64,000 bases of DNA from Apus apus (lineage: Eukaryota; Chordata; Aves; Apodiformes; Apodidae): the NCBI RefSeq assembly GCF_020740795.1, contig NC_067294.1, forward strand, positions 1,178,001 through 1,242,000. The letters run 5' to 3'. The translations under genes and the position numbers were made by a program. Below, one piece after another: positions 57,101-64,000 of this stretch. The notes under the pieces are model-generated. The model saw nothing but the letters and a program-made list of their open reading frames with translations. It did no database searches and was not told the origin of the DNA. Within the stretch, counting starts at the first letter, position 1. Every line of letters starts with the position of its first letter.

Positions 57101-59325
57101 GAGATCCTGAGCCTGCCAGCTTCAGTGAAAACCAGCATGTTGGTGAAAAGGTACCCACAGCTGGGATGACTCCACTTTATAGTCTCCAATAGGTCATGAA
57201 AATACTCCTGGAAAATGCCCTTTTTGTAACAATTAATCAGAAGAAGAGCATGCAGTGCCAAGTGCAACGGGACAGAAGTTTCAGCCCCAACCAATGCCTG
57301 CACTGTTGCAGTGGGCAAAACATGCCCAGCAGTCTAGTTTTAACTCTGATGCCTCCGTGGGGCTCAGAGCATGAAAAAACCCACATCCCAGGTATATTCA
57401 CAATGCTCCCCAGGGAAAGCCACACCTTGTGTTCTCTAACTGTGGGTAAGCTAGCAGAACTCTGCTGTCCCTGCTCACACACTGCTATTACCTGGCCAGG
57501 AGTAGCCACAGAGGAACACTTGGGTTCTGGGCAGTTGAGACAGCGGACCTGACCATCCCTGATCTGGATTTCAAAGTAGTCCTTCAGGCAGGCTCTGCAG
57601 TACACGTGGCTGCACTCGGTGAAGTACATGCATTCACTGCCCAGCTTCTCACAAAAGCAGATATTGCACAAGTACATCTTACTGTTAAAGCATTTCCTCC
57701 TCTGAGCCTGGTCAAAGTCCAAGATTTCCCTGATCAAACTCGACAAGGACTCCACATCCTGCACAGCTCGTGCATCCACTTCTTCTTCAGCTGCAGCAGA
57801 GCCTGCTGCACCTCCACAATCCTCAGTGTCCAGAGGGACTAAAGGTGTCCTGCTCTGCTCACTCCCTTGGTGGCACATTTTTAGCTCGTACGGGGAGGAA
57901 ATGTTCAGATAACTCAGTGTTTCTTCCTTCAGAAACTGCATCCAGGCAAATAAGACCACACAGCCCCGGTTCTCTTCCCACACATTGTCTAAGTGCTTGC
58001 AAAGAGCACTGAGCTGGGAAAGAAAAAAGAATTCCAGATTTCAGTAAATTCTGACAACTCACAGGTCCTCTCCCTCGGTTCTCCTTAGAGCACATGTGGA
58101 TTTCAGATTCTGGAGTTTTTATACATGGATGCAAGATTTCATTCCTGAGAACTGTGGCCAAATAAGAACAGGTGGGAAACAAAAGAGCAGCCCACTGAAA
58201 GAGAAATGTAATAATTTATGTCTCAATTCTACTGTCATCTACTACGTTACCACCCCCCAGAGCTACCATCAGTGATGAACTTTCTCGTGCCCACAAAATC
58301 TCTGTTAAAATGTTAAAACTGTTTGCAAACCTGGGCTCGGGAGAGCCATTTTCCACTGAGGGTGAAGATGGGTGGGGAGGTGGATGGGTAGTCTGGTGGG
58401 AGCTCGAAGTTCAGCACAAGGGGAGGCAGAAAGCAGACAGTGTATTCAAACCTGCTGCTCTGGAGACTTTCTGTGGAATTGCCTGCACCAGAGAGAGTTG
58501 GGACAGCTTGAGAAATAACAGATAACTAATGAAGTGCAATGGTTTATGACAGCAACCAATGGATCTCCTTTTGTTTGACAGACTTCTGGGTTTACATTTT
58601 TTCATTTGACCCTAAATTACAAAACTTCTCAGTGCAGTAAAGTTTTGGGGGTTGCACTGTAAACAGTTTGTCGTGAGCTGATGCCGGGGGGCTCTCAGCT
58701 GTCAGGATGTTTTCCTGACTTCCATCCTCCCCAGTTTGGACGGGTTGTTGAATAAAACCAAGGGCTCACACCTGGTGCTTGCCTCCCACAGAGGAATGGG
58801 ACCCTATTTTAGAGTTTCTCACAGGTTCCCACAATGGTTAGATGAGTAAACACCAGCCCTGTGAAACACCAGATCCTGCACAAGCCAAGAACCCAGAAAG
58901 ACACACCCTCAAGGAAAAAAAGAAATAGTAAATTAACTTAAGTAAGTCCAAAGAAATAACATGGCTTATCTCTAATTTTAAAGCTCACTAAAGAGGTTAT
59001 ATGTACGAGGATGAAATCACCCACTCAGATCTAAACCCCACAGGCACAGCACAGAGCCAGGCATGGCCTTCTCTGCTCCATGTCCCTAGAGCAGCAACCA
59101 TCTAAGCAGCTACCAGAAAACCAACTTGGTAAAAACCTGATTTCAGGATAACACAAAACATCCCAACTCACCACTCACAAAAATTTTGAAGTTTTGGGGC
59201 AACTCCAGACAAATTCTTGTTTCTCCTCCTTGGGCTGACTCTGCTCTCTTGAACTCATCTTCATCATAAATGCTAGCCAGGGCCAGCAGCTCGTCCTCCT
59301 GAGCTTCTTTGTCTTCTGAAGACAT
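54125..59325 (-). CDS. RNF14: RING finger protein 14 (RNF14, ARA54), complete CDS, 7 coding exons
   Basis: RNF14 is an RBR-class E3 ubiquitin ligase, known as an androgen-receptor and TCF/LEF coactivator and, more recently, for ubiquitinating factors on stalled ribosomes. Coding exons on the minus strand are 59325-59172, 58482-58331, 58013-57492, 57066-56838, 56171-55999, 55480-55350 and 54182-54125. All borders are AG/GT and phases chain to 1419 bases, 472 residues plus TAG; human has 474. Residues 1 to about 140 form the RWD domain (DELLALASIYDEDEF; LPPLVLNFELPPDYPS). RING1 uses Cys218, Cys221, Cys236, His238, Cys241, Cys244, Cys260 and Cys263. The IBR follows (CTMGMCSCCHYAFCTLC). RING2 starts at CPCCGTHIE and carries the expected catalytic cysteine, Cys415 in KLDGCNKMTC. 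The linker at about 150-190 is acidic and variable. The last 18 residues diverge from human but keep the length and the WEDE-ED ending. The start matches human MSSED. Confidence 0.96.
54183..55349 (-). other. RNF14: RNF14 intron before the last exon
   Basis: Donor GTGAGT at 55349-55344, acceptor CTGCAG. Holds A-rich simple DNA (54239-54266, about 54660-54730 A/G-rich). No gene recognised. Confidence 0.75.
55350..55480 (-). CDS. RNF14: RNF14 coding exon with RING2 catalytic cysteine
   Basis: Encodes KLDGCNKMTCTGCMQYFCWL to SSPCFNR. Acceptor CTGGCAG, donor GTGAGT; ends with AG of a split Arg codon. Confidence 0.96.
55481..55998 (-). other. RNF14: RNF14 intron within RING2
   Basis: Donor GTAAGC at 55998-55993, acceptor CTGGCAG. 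Unique DNA with no feature recognised. Confidence 0.8.
55999..56171 (-). CDS. RNF14: RNF14 coding exon, IBR-RING2 linker and start of RING2
   Basis: Encodes EKLMDLKNDYLEGDE, the QRYGKRVIQKALEEMES helix and CPCCGTHIE. Acceptor TTCCCCAG, donor GTAAGC. Confidence 0.96.
56172..56837 (-). other. RNF14: RNF14 intron with AT microsatellite
   Basis: Donor GTGAGT at 56837-56832, acceptor CCCCAG. Contains the AT tract 56224-56260. Confidence 0.8.
56224..56260. repeat. AT microsatellite
   Basis: Uninterrupted TA repeats flanked by TATAC and TGTATA units; likely polymorphic. Confidence 0.75.
56838..57066 (-). CDS. RNF14: RNF14 coding exon with IBR
   Basis: Encodes VKELVGEELFARYDRLLLQS, MADVVYCPRPGCQTPVMQEP and the IBR cysteines to KVTA. 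Acceptor GTTCAG, donor GTGAGT; ends with one base of a Glu codon. Confidence 0.96.
57067..57491 (-). other. RNF14: RNF14 intron between RING1 and IBR exons
   Basis: Donor GTAATA at 57491-57486, acceptor GTTCAG. Unique DNA, no feature recognised. Confidence 0.8.
57492..58013 (-). CDS. RNF14: RNF14 largest coding exon: end of RWD, acidic linker, RING1
   Basis: 174 codons in phase 0. Encodes LSALCKHLDNVWEENRG, FAWMQFLKEETLSYLNI, the variable acidic linker, VQDVESLSSLIREILDFDQA, and RING1 from CNICFCEKLGSEC to CLNCPEPKC. Acceptor CTTTCCCAG, donor GTAATA. Confidence 0.97.
58014..58330 (-). other. RNF14: RNF14 intron within the RWD region
   Basis: Donor GTTTGC at 58330-58325, a weak but conventional GT, and acceptor CCCAG. 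No other content seen. Confidence 0.75.
58331..58482 (-). CDS. RNF14: RNF14 coding exon, central RWD domain
   Basis: Encodes NSTESLQSSRFEYTVCF, LPPLVLNFELPPDYPSTSPP and FTLSGKWLSRAQ. Acceptor GGTGCAG; enters with two bases of a Gly codon and ends in phase 0 before GTTTGC. The frame lacks an ATG of its own, so a start-based scan misses it. Confidence 0.94.
58483..59171 (-). other. RNF14: RNF14 intron after first coding exon
   Basis: Donor GTGAGT at 59171-59166, acceptor TGCAG. Unique DNA, no feature recognised. Confidence 0.8.
59172..59325 (-). CDS. RNF14: RNF14 first coding exon
   Basis: Starts MSSEDKEAQEDELLALASIY and ends NFKIFVS plus one base. A possible acceptor (CTCCACAG) 9 bases upstream of the ATG puts the exon start at 59334. 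Confidence 0.95.
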
Positions 59326-59334
59326 TTAAATTTT

Positions 59335-60581
59335 CTGTGGAGCTAACACCACCCTACAAGATCAACTGAGTTAACACATCCTATTCAAACTACTAATGGG
59401 GGGCACCTGTTTCATACTACTGTAACAAGATTTAAAAACCCAAGTAACTGATACAGAGCTATGCAAAATGTAATTGAGCTTTTTCACAGGTTGAGAAAAT
59501 ATTGGTAGCTTTATAACATAAAACACCTTAACAGAGCACTGAAAAGTCAAAAAGCAAACAGTTAGTGGCCAAACACAGCTCTAAAGGGGAAACATGGTGA
59601 AATACAGTGATGGCAAGTGACAAAGGCATTTTGTTAATGTCTGAAAGGGAAAAATAGACTGAAAACCAGGAAAACAGAATCAGTAACAGTTTCACCCACC
59701 CAGTGTTTTAAAACAAGAAACACAAAGCCCCGTTTCTGATTACAACTACTGCAGATACCACTAAGAAGCATGACATCCTCCACAGACGCCCTGCAGATGC
59801 TCTCCCACACCATCTCCGGGCTAGATGTGGGGAAATAAAGCCACGTTTCAGGGATTACCTTTTCGTTCACAGCTGCCCAGTGGCAAAGCTGTAGCTCCTG
59901 GGGACTGGCCAGGGGCAGCCAGACTAGCAGGGGCAGGGCAGAGCCCCTGATCATTCCTCTGGGGGGATCAACAAGGGTCATCAACTTTTTCTCCCAGAAG
60001 GCACGAAAAGCGTCGGGTTTCTCATCTCAGTGCAGTTACGTCGGGTTCTCCAGCGCTGCCTGCAGCCAAAGAAGCAAAGGCACGCCCAGAGGGATTCAGG
60101 TCCGCTCCGGCCGGTCCCAGCAGACGTTCCCTCCCCCCAGGAACGCAGAAGGACCTTCCCGCAGCTCCCCCCGCAGCTGCCGGCTGCAGCCCCCGCCGGG
60201 CCCCGGGAGCCTCCCAGGGCCCCGCACAGCTCAGCGGGGCCCCGCGCTGCTGGCTGGAATCCCGCACGGCGCAGGGAGGCCGGGAAGCAGCAGAGGAGAG
60301 GCAGCCCTGCCCCAGCAGCAGCGCGGGGCCCGCCCTGACCCGCAACCTCCGGGGCGCAGCGGGAGGAGCGAAGCACGACGCGCCCCGGCCCGGCCCGCGC
60401 CCCGGCAGCCGATCCCGGCTCTTCCCGGGCGGTGCCAGCGGGGCGCCCCGCACCCCGCACCCCGCACCCCGCGCCCCGCGCCCCGCACCCCGCGCCCCGC
60501 GCCCCGGCCCGGGCCGCTCCGGCCGCCCCGCAGCCCGCCCGGCGCTCCGGCCGCCGCCCCCGGCCCCGCCGGCCCCGTTAC
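59335..60581 (-). other. RNF14: RNF14 5' intron (predicted)
   Basis: Inferred between a non-coding first exon ending at 60582 and the coding exon at 59334. Its 5' part is CpG-rich and includes the 7-bp G-rich tandem array 60444-60506. Confidence 0.45.
60444..60506 (-). repeat. 7-bp tandem array, G4-prone on the RNF14 transcript strand
   Basis: Nine exact-length units of CACCCCG or CGCCCCG on the plus strand, so the minus strand has GGGG every 7 bases. In the predicted RNF14 first intron, about 75 bases after the donor. Confidence 0.85.
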
Positions 60582-60748
60582 CTCCGCCGCGCGGCCCGGG
60601 GACTGCGGGGCGGGCACGGCCGGGCCCGCGGGCAGCCAGGAGCGGGGCGGAGGCAGCGCCCCCGGCGGGCGGGAGGGCCCAGGCAGGCCGGGCTGCGGGG
60701 CGGGCCCCGCGGGAGCGGCTGGTGGGGGCGGCCCCGGGGGGGGCCCCA

Positions 60749-61018
60749 CCGCGGGCACCCCCGAAAGCAGCTGCTCCCACCGCGGGCACCCCTAAAAGCA
60801 GCTGCTCCCACCGCGGGCACCCCCGAAAGCTGCTGCTCCCACCGCGGGGACCCCCGAAAGCAGCTGCTCCCACCTCAGGGACCCCCGAAAGCCGCTGCTC
60901 ACACCGCGGGGACCCCCGAAAGGCACTGCTCCCACCTCAGGGACCCCTAAAAGCCGCTGCCCCCACCGTGGGCACCCCCGAAAGCAGCTGCTCCCACCGC
61001 GGGCGCCCCCGAAAGGCT
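60749..61018. repeat. 31-bp minisatellite, about 8.7 copies
   Basis: Units start at 60749, 60780, 60811, 60842, 60873, 60904, 60935, 60966 and 60997 (partial), with no length change. Each reads roughly CCGCGGGCACCCC, CGAAAGCAGC, TGCTCCCA. Two unit families (CCGCGGG and CCTCAGGG starts) alternate in the middle. Because 31 is not a multiple of 3, the long open frames over it cycle through all frames and are not protein genes. Confidence 0.95.
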
Positions 61019-61085
61019 CCGCCAAGCCCCGCGCTACCACCAGCCCCCGCCCCGCCACCTTCTCAGCAGGCACAGAGCGCCCTGG

Positions 61086-61247
61086 CGTGTCTCAGCTCCA
61101 TGAAGGCAGGCTCGTGTCTCAGCTCCATGAAGGCAGGCTCGTGTCTCAGCTCCATGAAGGCAGGCTCGTGTCTCAGCTCCATGAAGGCAGGCTCGTGTCT
61201 CAGCTCCATGAAGGCAGGCTCGTGTCTCAGCTCCATGAAGGCAGGAG
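61086..61247. repeat. 27-bp minisatellite, 6 copies, nearly perfect
   Basis: Units start at 61086, 61113, 61140, 61167, 61194 and 61221; each is CGTGTCTCAGCTCC followed by ATGAAGGCAGGCT. Copies 1-5 are identical as read, and copy 6 differs only at its end. A seventh, decayed unit (GAGCTCATGAAAGGCAG) may follow. Near-identity means very recent expansion. Confidence 0.95.
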
Positions 61248-61379
61248 AAGCTGCCGAGCTCATGAAAGGCAGCCCCGAGAGGCCGCCCGGAGGTTGCAGG
61301 GCGCGGCAGGGAAGGACGCAGCCCTCCCACCCCCCCCGCCACCCTTTCCCTATCGCAATCAACAGCGGGAGGAGGCGAG

Positions 61380-62463
61380 CCAGGAGAATCCAGTGCATTT
61401 ATTTCTTGCAGCAGCTGAACGGGTGTTTCAGCTTTGGATTTTTAACACATAAAAATTAATGTTTGCAAGTTTAATGACAATCAGTACTAGAAGCAAATAA
61501 TTGTATAAAGCTCATAGAAAAAAAAAAAAGCCAAATCAGTCAGGTCTTTCTTTTCCTGGGGAAAAAAAACCAAACCAGAACAAAAACCCAAGCATTCCAA
61601 ATGAAGGCCTCGTAGAAGCAAGCATACCCCCTTCAGAAAGTTAGGAACAAGTCAGGATGGACTAGCTGTGTAGGCAGCTGAAATACAAGTATTCATTCCT
61701 TCTACAAGCAGTTAATTTAACAAGAGAGAAGTTCAGATGGTCTGATCAGCCAGTGAGTTTGCCAGGAACACACACCCCTGCCTAAGGGCACATCAACAGT
61801 CTGACCTGAAGGGTAGAGCTGCTGTCTGTGCTACACCCTGGGTACAGGAACCAGAGCCCAGGCTGAGCAGGCACCAGGTGAGGGCACCAGCTGCAGAACA
61901 GAGGTTTAGTGCTTCCACCTACCTCTCCCACCCTTGTGTAACCATGAACTCTTCAAGTGCAAATCAAAACAAACCTAGAGCAGCGTTAACACTAAAACAA
62001 GGGCTAGAGTAGCATGAGCAAAGGGAAGTCTATGCTTCAGGCTGTCAGAACCCCTCTCCCCGTGATCTTCTTGCAGTCCTAGTGTTAACGGGCACTTCAT
62101 CTAAAGGTTGTTGCTGTAATTCAGGAGAGAAAGTGAACTAACAACTTCAGAGGCTGATGTCTCACTACTTTAAAATAAAATTGACTCACTGTGGACATCA
62201 GAAATGGAGAACAAGCTTATGGCTGGTCCTGTAGGCCTAGTAAGAATACCAAAACTTCTAAACATAGTCATAATGGCAAGAAATACTGCTTATTTGAGTA
62301 GTTAGCTACCTAAGTGTTCTGACTTGATGCATTCACCAAACCTCTCCAAAAGTTTCTCAGAGTGCTGTGGTATTCAACTTGCTTCCATTTGTATTCAGAA
62401 CGTACAAAGTTGACAACTTAAAGCTTTATTGCAGTTTGCAATAGTATAAACAAGTGGTGCAGT
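61380..62463 (-). other. HSPA4: HSPA4 3' UTR (predicted, long form)
   Basis: Follows the HSPA4 stop. A canonical AATAAA lies only about 35 bases on (62430-62425), and another at 61403-61398 near the RNF14 island. The interval is unique, A+T-rich and gene-free, consistent with a long 3' UTR form. Confidence 0.45.
62425..62430 (-). terminator. HSPA4: HSPA4 proximal poly(A) signal
   Basis: Minus-strand GCAATAAAGC followed by TTAAGTTGTCAACTTTGT. Canonical, but unusually close to the stop codon. Confidence 0.5.
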
Positions 62464-62664
62464 TCAGTCAATGTCCATTTCAGGAAGCTTCTTCTCAGGG
62501 GCAGTGGGGGCAGCAGGGCCCTGCTCAGCCCCCTGGGACCCCCCATTGGCATCTCCCTGTCCCTCCACTGGTCCGTTGGGTTCCGCTGGTTTCTGCTCCT
62601 CCTTTGGGAGTTCCACTTTGGGTTTGGGTTTTGTGACTATAGGATTACAAATATTTGCCAATTC
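62464..62664 (-). CDS. HSPA4: HSPA4 last coding exon
   Basis: Acceptor TTTTCTAG. Encodes [19 protein letters not shown] to LPEMDID and TGA (62466-62464). Confidence 0.95.
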   Translation of the reverse strand, partial: ELANICNPIVTKPKPKVELPKEEQKPAEPNGPVEGQGDANGGSQGAEQGPAAPTAPEKKLPEMDID

Positions 62665-64000
62665 CTAGAAAACACAAATAAAACAGTCAGGAGATGCTTT
62701 TGTCTACCAACAGGTGTACTTCAACCTGCTGCTGAAATGAGCTTTTGGCACCACCAGATGGATGTTCAAGCAGAGGGCTGATGCTGCCCACCACATCTGA
62801 CAGGTGACTACCCAACCACTGTCCTTCTGTGACAGATTTCTCACCTCAGAGTTTTCCTCTGAGCACAACCAACTAGTCCAAGAAACTAGAAAGACTGATG
62901 GAAACTTGGAATTATGTAGCAAGACTTACTTTTGTTTTAGCTTGTATCTCTTTAGCTTTTATAACCGGGTCCAAAGTAAGACTTCTCTTGTTCTGAAGAT
63001 TAAGTTTATTGTTCATCCACTCCATAGCTTCATTTGCACTCTTCTCCACCTTTGCTACATCTGCTTCATCTAGATGGTCATACTGTTCATCCTGAAACAG
63101 CCAAATTAGTAATAGCTGTGCAAATATTTGTTTTTAATATCTAAATTTAATGCTTATTTCTTCAAACTTTTAGCTTCAAAATACTAGAAAAACCACTTAA
63201 CCAAAAAGCCATTCTAGTTAGCAGAGCAATTAGGCTGATGACCCACAGCTCTACCCAGACAGCTGAAGTCCTACTGCTGCTGCCATTTTCCTTCCATGAG
63301 GAAGTCAGCACCTGATTAAAAACAGATGGTCAGATTTTCAAGCCAACACCCACCCCTGAAAATATGACAAACAAACATCAAGAGCTCAGAAGGCAACCAG
63401 GAGGTTGCACCAGCTTTTTGCTTACAGGAGCTTCCTTAAAATTCAGACAAGATTTGTACCACTTCCTTACATTTGGAAGAAATAAAAGTATGGAAATACC
63501 TTCGCTTTGAATGCCTGGACAGTTTTCATGTACTGTTGAATTTGCTTCCCTAAGTCCTCAAATGCTTTTGGTCTTTCCTCCGATTCTTGAAATCTTGCCT
63601 GAATAGGTTGACCCAGAGTCTGAAACAAAGTTCAACAGATATCAACAACTATGCAGCACCACAGTATGGTCCTGCAAGATTTAACAGGGTACATCAGCAT
63701 TTCTGAACTCCTCAGAACTTCTACTCTTCTCTCCACTTACAGGACTGAGTCTCCTTCAACCCTGTTTGGTTTCAGATCTATTGAGATCTGCTTCTCATAC
63801 ACGTAATAAGCAAATGACATGGTTTGTCACCAGTGCTCACCTCTGAACCAGCAGACCTGAGGCAGCTCCCTAAGTGAACAAAGCTCTCTAGATCCAGTAA
63901 GTTCCAATGGGAACATAAGAACCGTTTACCTTCAATTCTGTCAATTTATCAATGTAAATTTGTTTGGGTTGGTCTTCCCCATCTTCATAAAGCCAGTTTT
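62464..64000 (-). CDS. HSPA4: Heat shock 70 kDa protein 4 (HSPA4, APG-2), C-terminal part; gene continues beyond the window
   Basis: HSPA4 is a cytosolic Hsp110-family chaperone that acts mainly as nucleotide-exchange factor for HSP70. Four terminal coding exons lie on the minus strand: 64000-63930 (partial), 63619-63500, 63091-62930 and 62664-62464. All borders are AG/GT in phase 0 and together they give about 183 residues ending KKLPEMDID, the HSPA4 C-terminus. The first three exons cover the helical C-terminal domain ([49 protein letters not shown]). The last exon has [14 protein letters not shown] followed by a low-complexity Gly/Pro/Ala/Glu stretch that differs from mammals. The tail and the [12 protein letters not shown] block favour HSPA4 over HSPA4L and HSPH1. 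The nucleotide-binding domain would lie beyond base 64000. Confidence 0.95.
62665..62929 (-). other. HSPA4: HSPA4 last intron
   Basis: Donor GTAAGT at 62929-62924, acceptor TTCTAG. No feature recognised. Confidence 0.8.
62930..63091 (-). CDS. HSPA4: HSPA4 penultimate coding exon
   Basis: 54 codons, phase 0: [38 protein letters not shown], then [14 protein letters not shown]. Acceptor TTTCAG, donor GTAAGT. Confidence 0.96.
63092..63499 (-). other. HSPA4: HSPA4 intron
   Basis: Donor GTATTT at 63499-63494, acceptor TTTCAG. No feature recognised. Confidence 0.8.
63500..63619 (-). CDS. HSPA4: HSPA4 coding exon
   Basis: 40 codons, phase 0: [40 protein letters not shown]. Acceptor TTTCAG, donor GTATTT. 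It has no start codon near its beginning, so it is easy to miss. Confidence 0.96.
63620..63929 (-). other. HSPA4: HSPA4 intron
   Basis: Donor GTAAAC at 63929-63924, acceptor TTTCAG. No feature recognised. Confidence 0.8.
63930..64000 (-). CDS. HSPA4: HSPA4 coding exon, cut by the window end
   Basis: Encodes [20 protein letters not shown] and ELK in phase 0 before donor GTAAAC. The first two bases in the window complete a codon begun outside. Confidence 0.93.

Larger units (their letters stand above)
60050..61030 (-). promoter_or_regulatory. RNF14: RNF14 CpG-island promoter
   Basis: Dense CpG across the region upstream of the first coding exon, with GC boxes (GGGGCGG) near 60610-60720. A consensus-like donor, GGCGGAG followed by GTAACG (exon end 60582), suggests a non-coding exon 1 whose start lies at about 60600-60740. 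The 31-bp minisatellite lies immediately upstream. Long open frames on both strands here are compositional. Confidence 0.65.

Noticed and set aside
59634-59984. 116-codon minus-strand frame upstream of the RNF14 start, a possible N-terminal extension
   Set aside because: Stops separate it from the conserved start MSSED, no splice path joins it in frame, and it lies within the predicted first intron.
60749-61247. Direct repeats that could suggest a CRISPR array
   Set aside because: Units are contiguous with no unique spacers, in a vertebrate promoter; these are ordinary minisatellites.
60022-61459. Open frames of 245-283 codons over the RNF14 promoter and minisatellites
   Set aside because: The 31-bp and 27-bp tandem units and CpG richness keep frames open; nothing resembles a known protein.
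63225-63290. GCTGATGA box resembling a C/D small nucleolar RNA motif in an HSPA4 intron
   Set aside because: It is on the strand opposite to HSPA4, with no paired C'/D' boxes and no terminal stem.
1-64000. Search for tRNA, rRNA, viral or complete transposon genes
   Set aside because: No cloverleaf-type A and B boxes with stems, no rRNA blocks, no reverse transcriptase, integrase or LTR pair was seen; CR1 pieces are 3' fragments without coding parts.

Overview
This is vertebrate nuclear DNA, almost certainly from a bird and perhaps a passerine; the species cannot be named from the sequence. The evidence is split genes with GT-AG introns, CpG-island promoters, several 3'-end fragments of avian CR1 LINEs, and compact introns around orthologues of human 5q31 genes (avian chromosome 13 type content). 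Five protein-coding genes are supported: SPRY4 (+, last exon), NDFIP1 (-, complete CDS in 7 exons), GNPDA1 (+, complete CDS in 6 exons), RNF14 (-, complete CDS in 7 coding exons) and HSPA4 (-, last four coding exons; the gene continues past base 64000). For the three multi-exon genes that are complete, my exon phases chain without a break and give 213, 288 and 472 residues, close to the lengths I recall for the human proteins (221, 289, 474).

Layout. 1-2207 is the 3' part of a SPRY4 intron, 2208-3152 its terminal exon with the whole coding region, and 3153 to about 6480 its long AU-rich 3' UTR. From 6480 to about 24215 lies 17.7 kb with no recognisable gene; it holds CR1 fragments, candidate conserved elements, and an orphan CpG island with a G-rich minisatellite at 20-21.2 kb. 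NDFIP1 runs leftward from its CpG island at 41.2 kb to a poly(A) site near 24.2 kb, so SPRY4 and NDFIP1 converge. 41.5-46.2 kb separates the divergent NDFIP1 and GNPDA1 promoters and carries another CpG-rich patch. GNPDA1 runs rightward from 46.5 to about 51.35 kb and converges with RNF14, which runs leftward from a CpG island near 60.6 kb to about 52.6 kb. HSPA4 ends near 61.4-62.4 kb. The gap between the HSPA4 3' end and the RNF14 promoter is largely filled by two minisatellites, of 31 bp and 27 bp.

The genes do not form one pathway. SPRY4 is a feedback inhibitor of receptor-tyrosine-kinase/ERK signalling. NDFIP1 is a membrane adaptor that activates NEDD4-family ubiquitin ligases. GNPDA1 deaminates glucosamine-6-phosphate. 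RNF14 is an RBR ubiquitin ligase. HSPA4 is an Hsp110-class nucleotide-exchange chaperone. The SPRY4-NDFIP1-GNPDA1-RNF14 order and alternating orientation match the human cluster as I recall it, whereas HSPA4 beside RNF14 does not, which points to a rearrangement. I found no prokaryotic system, CRISPR array, complete transposon or viral gene. The most novel-looking material is regulatory or repeat DNA.
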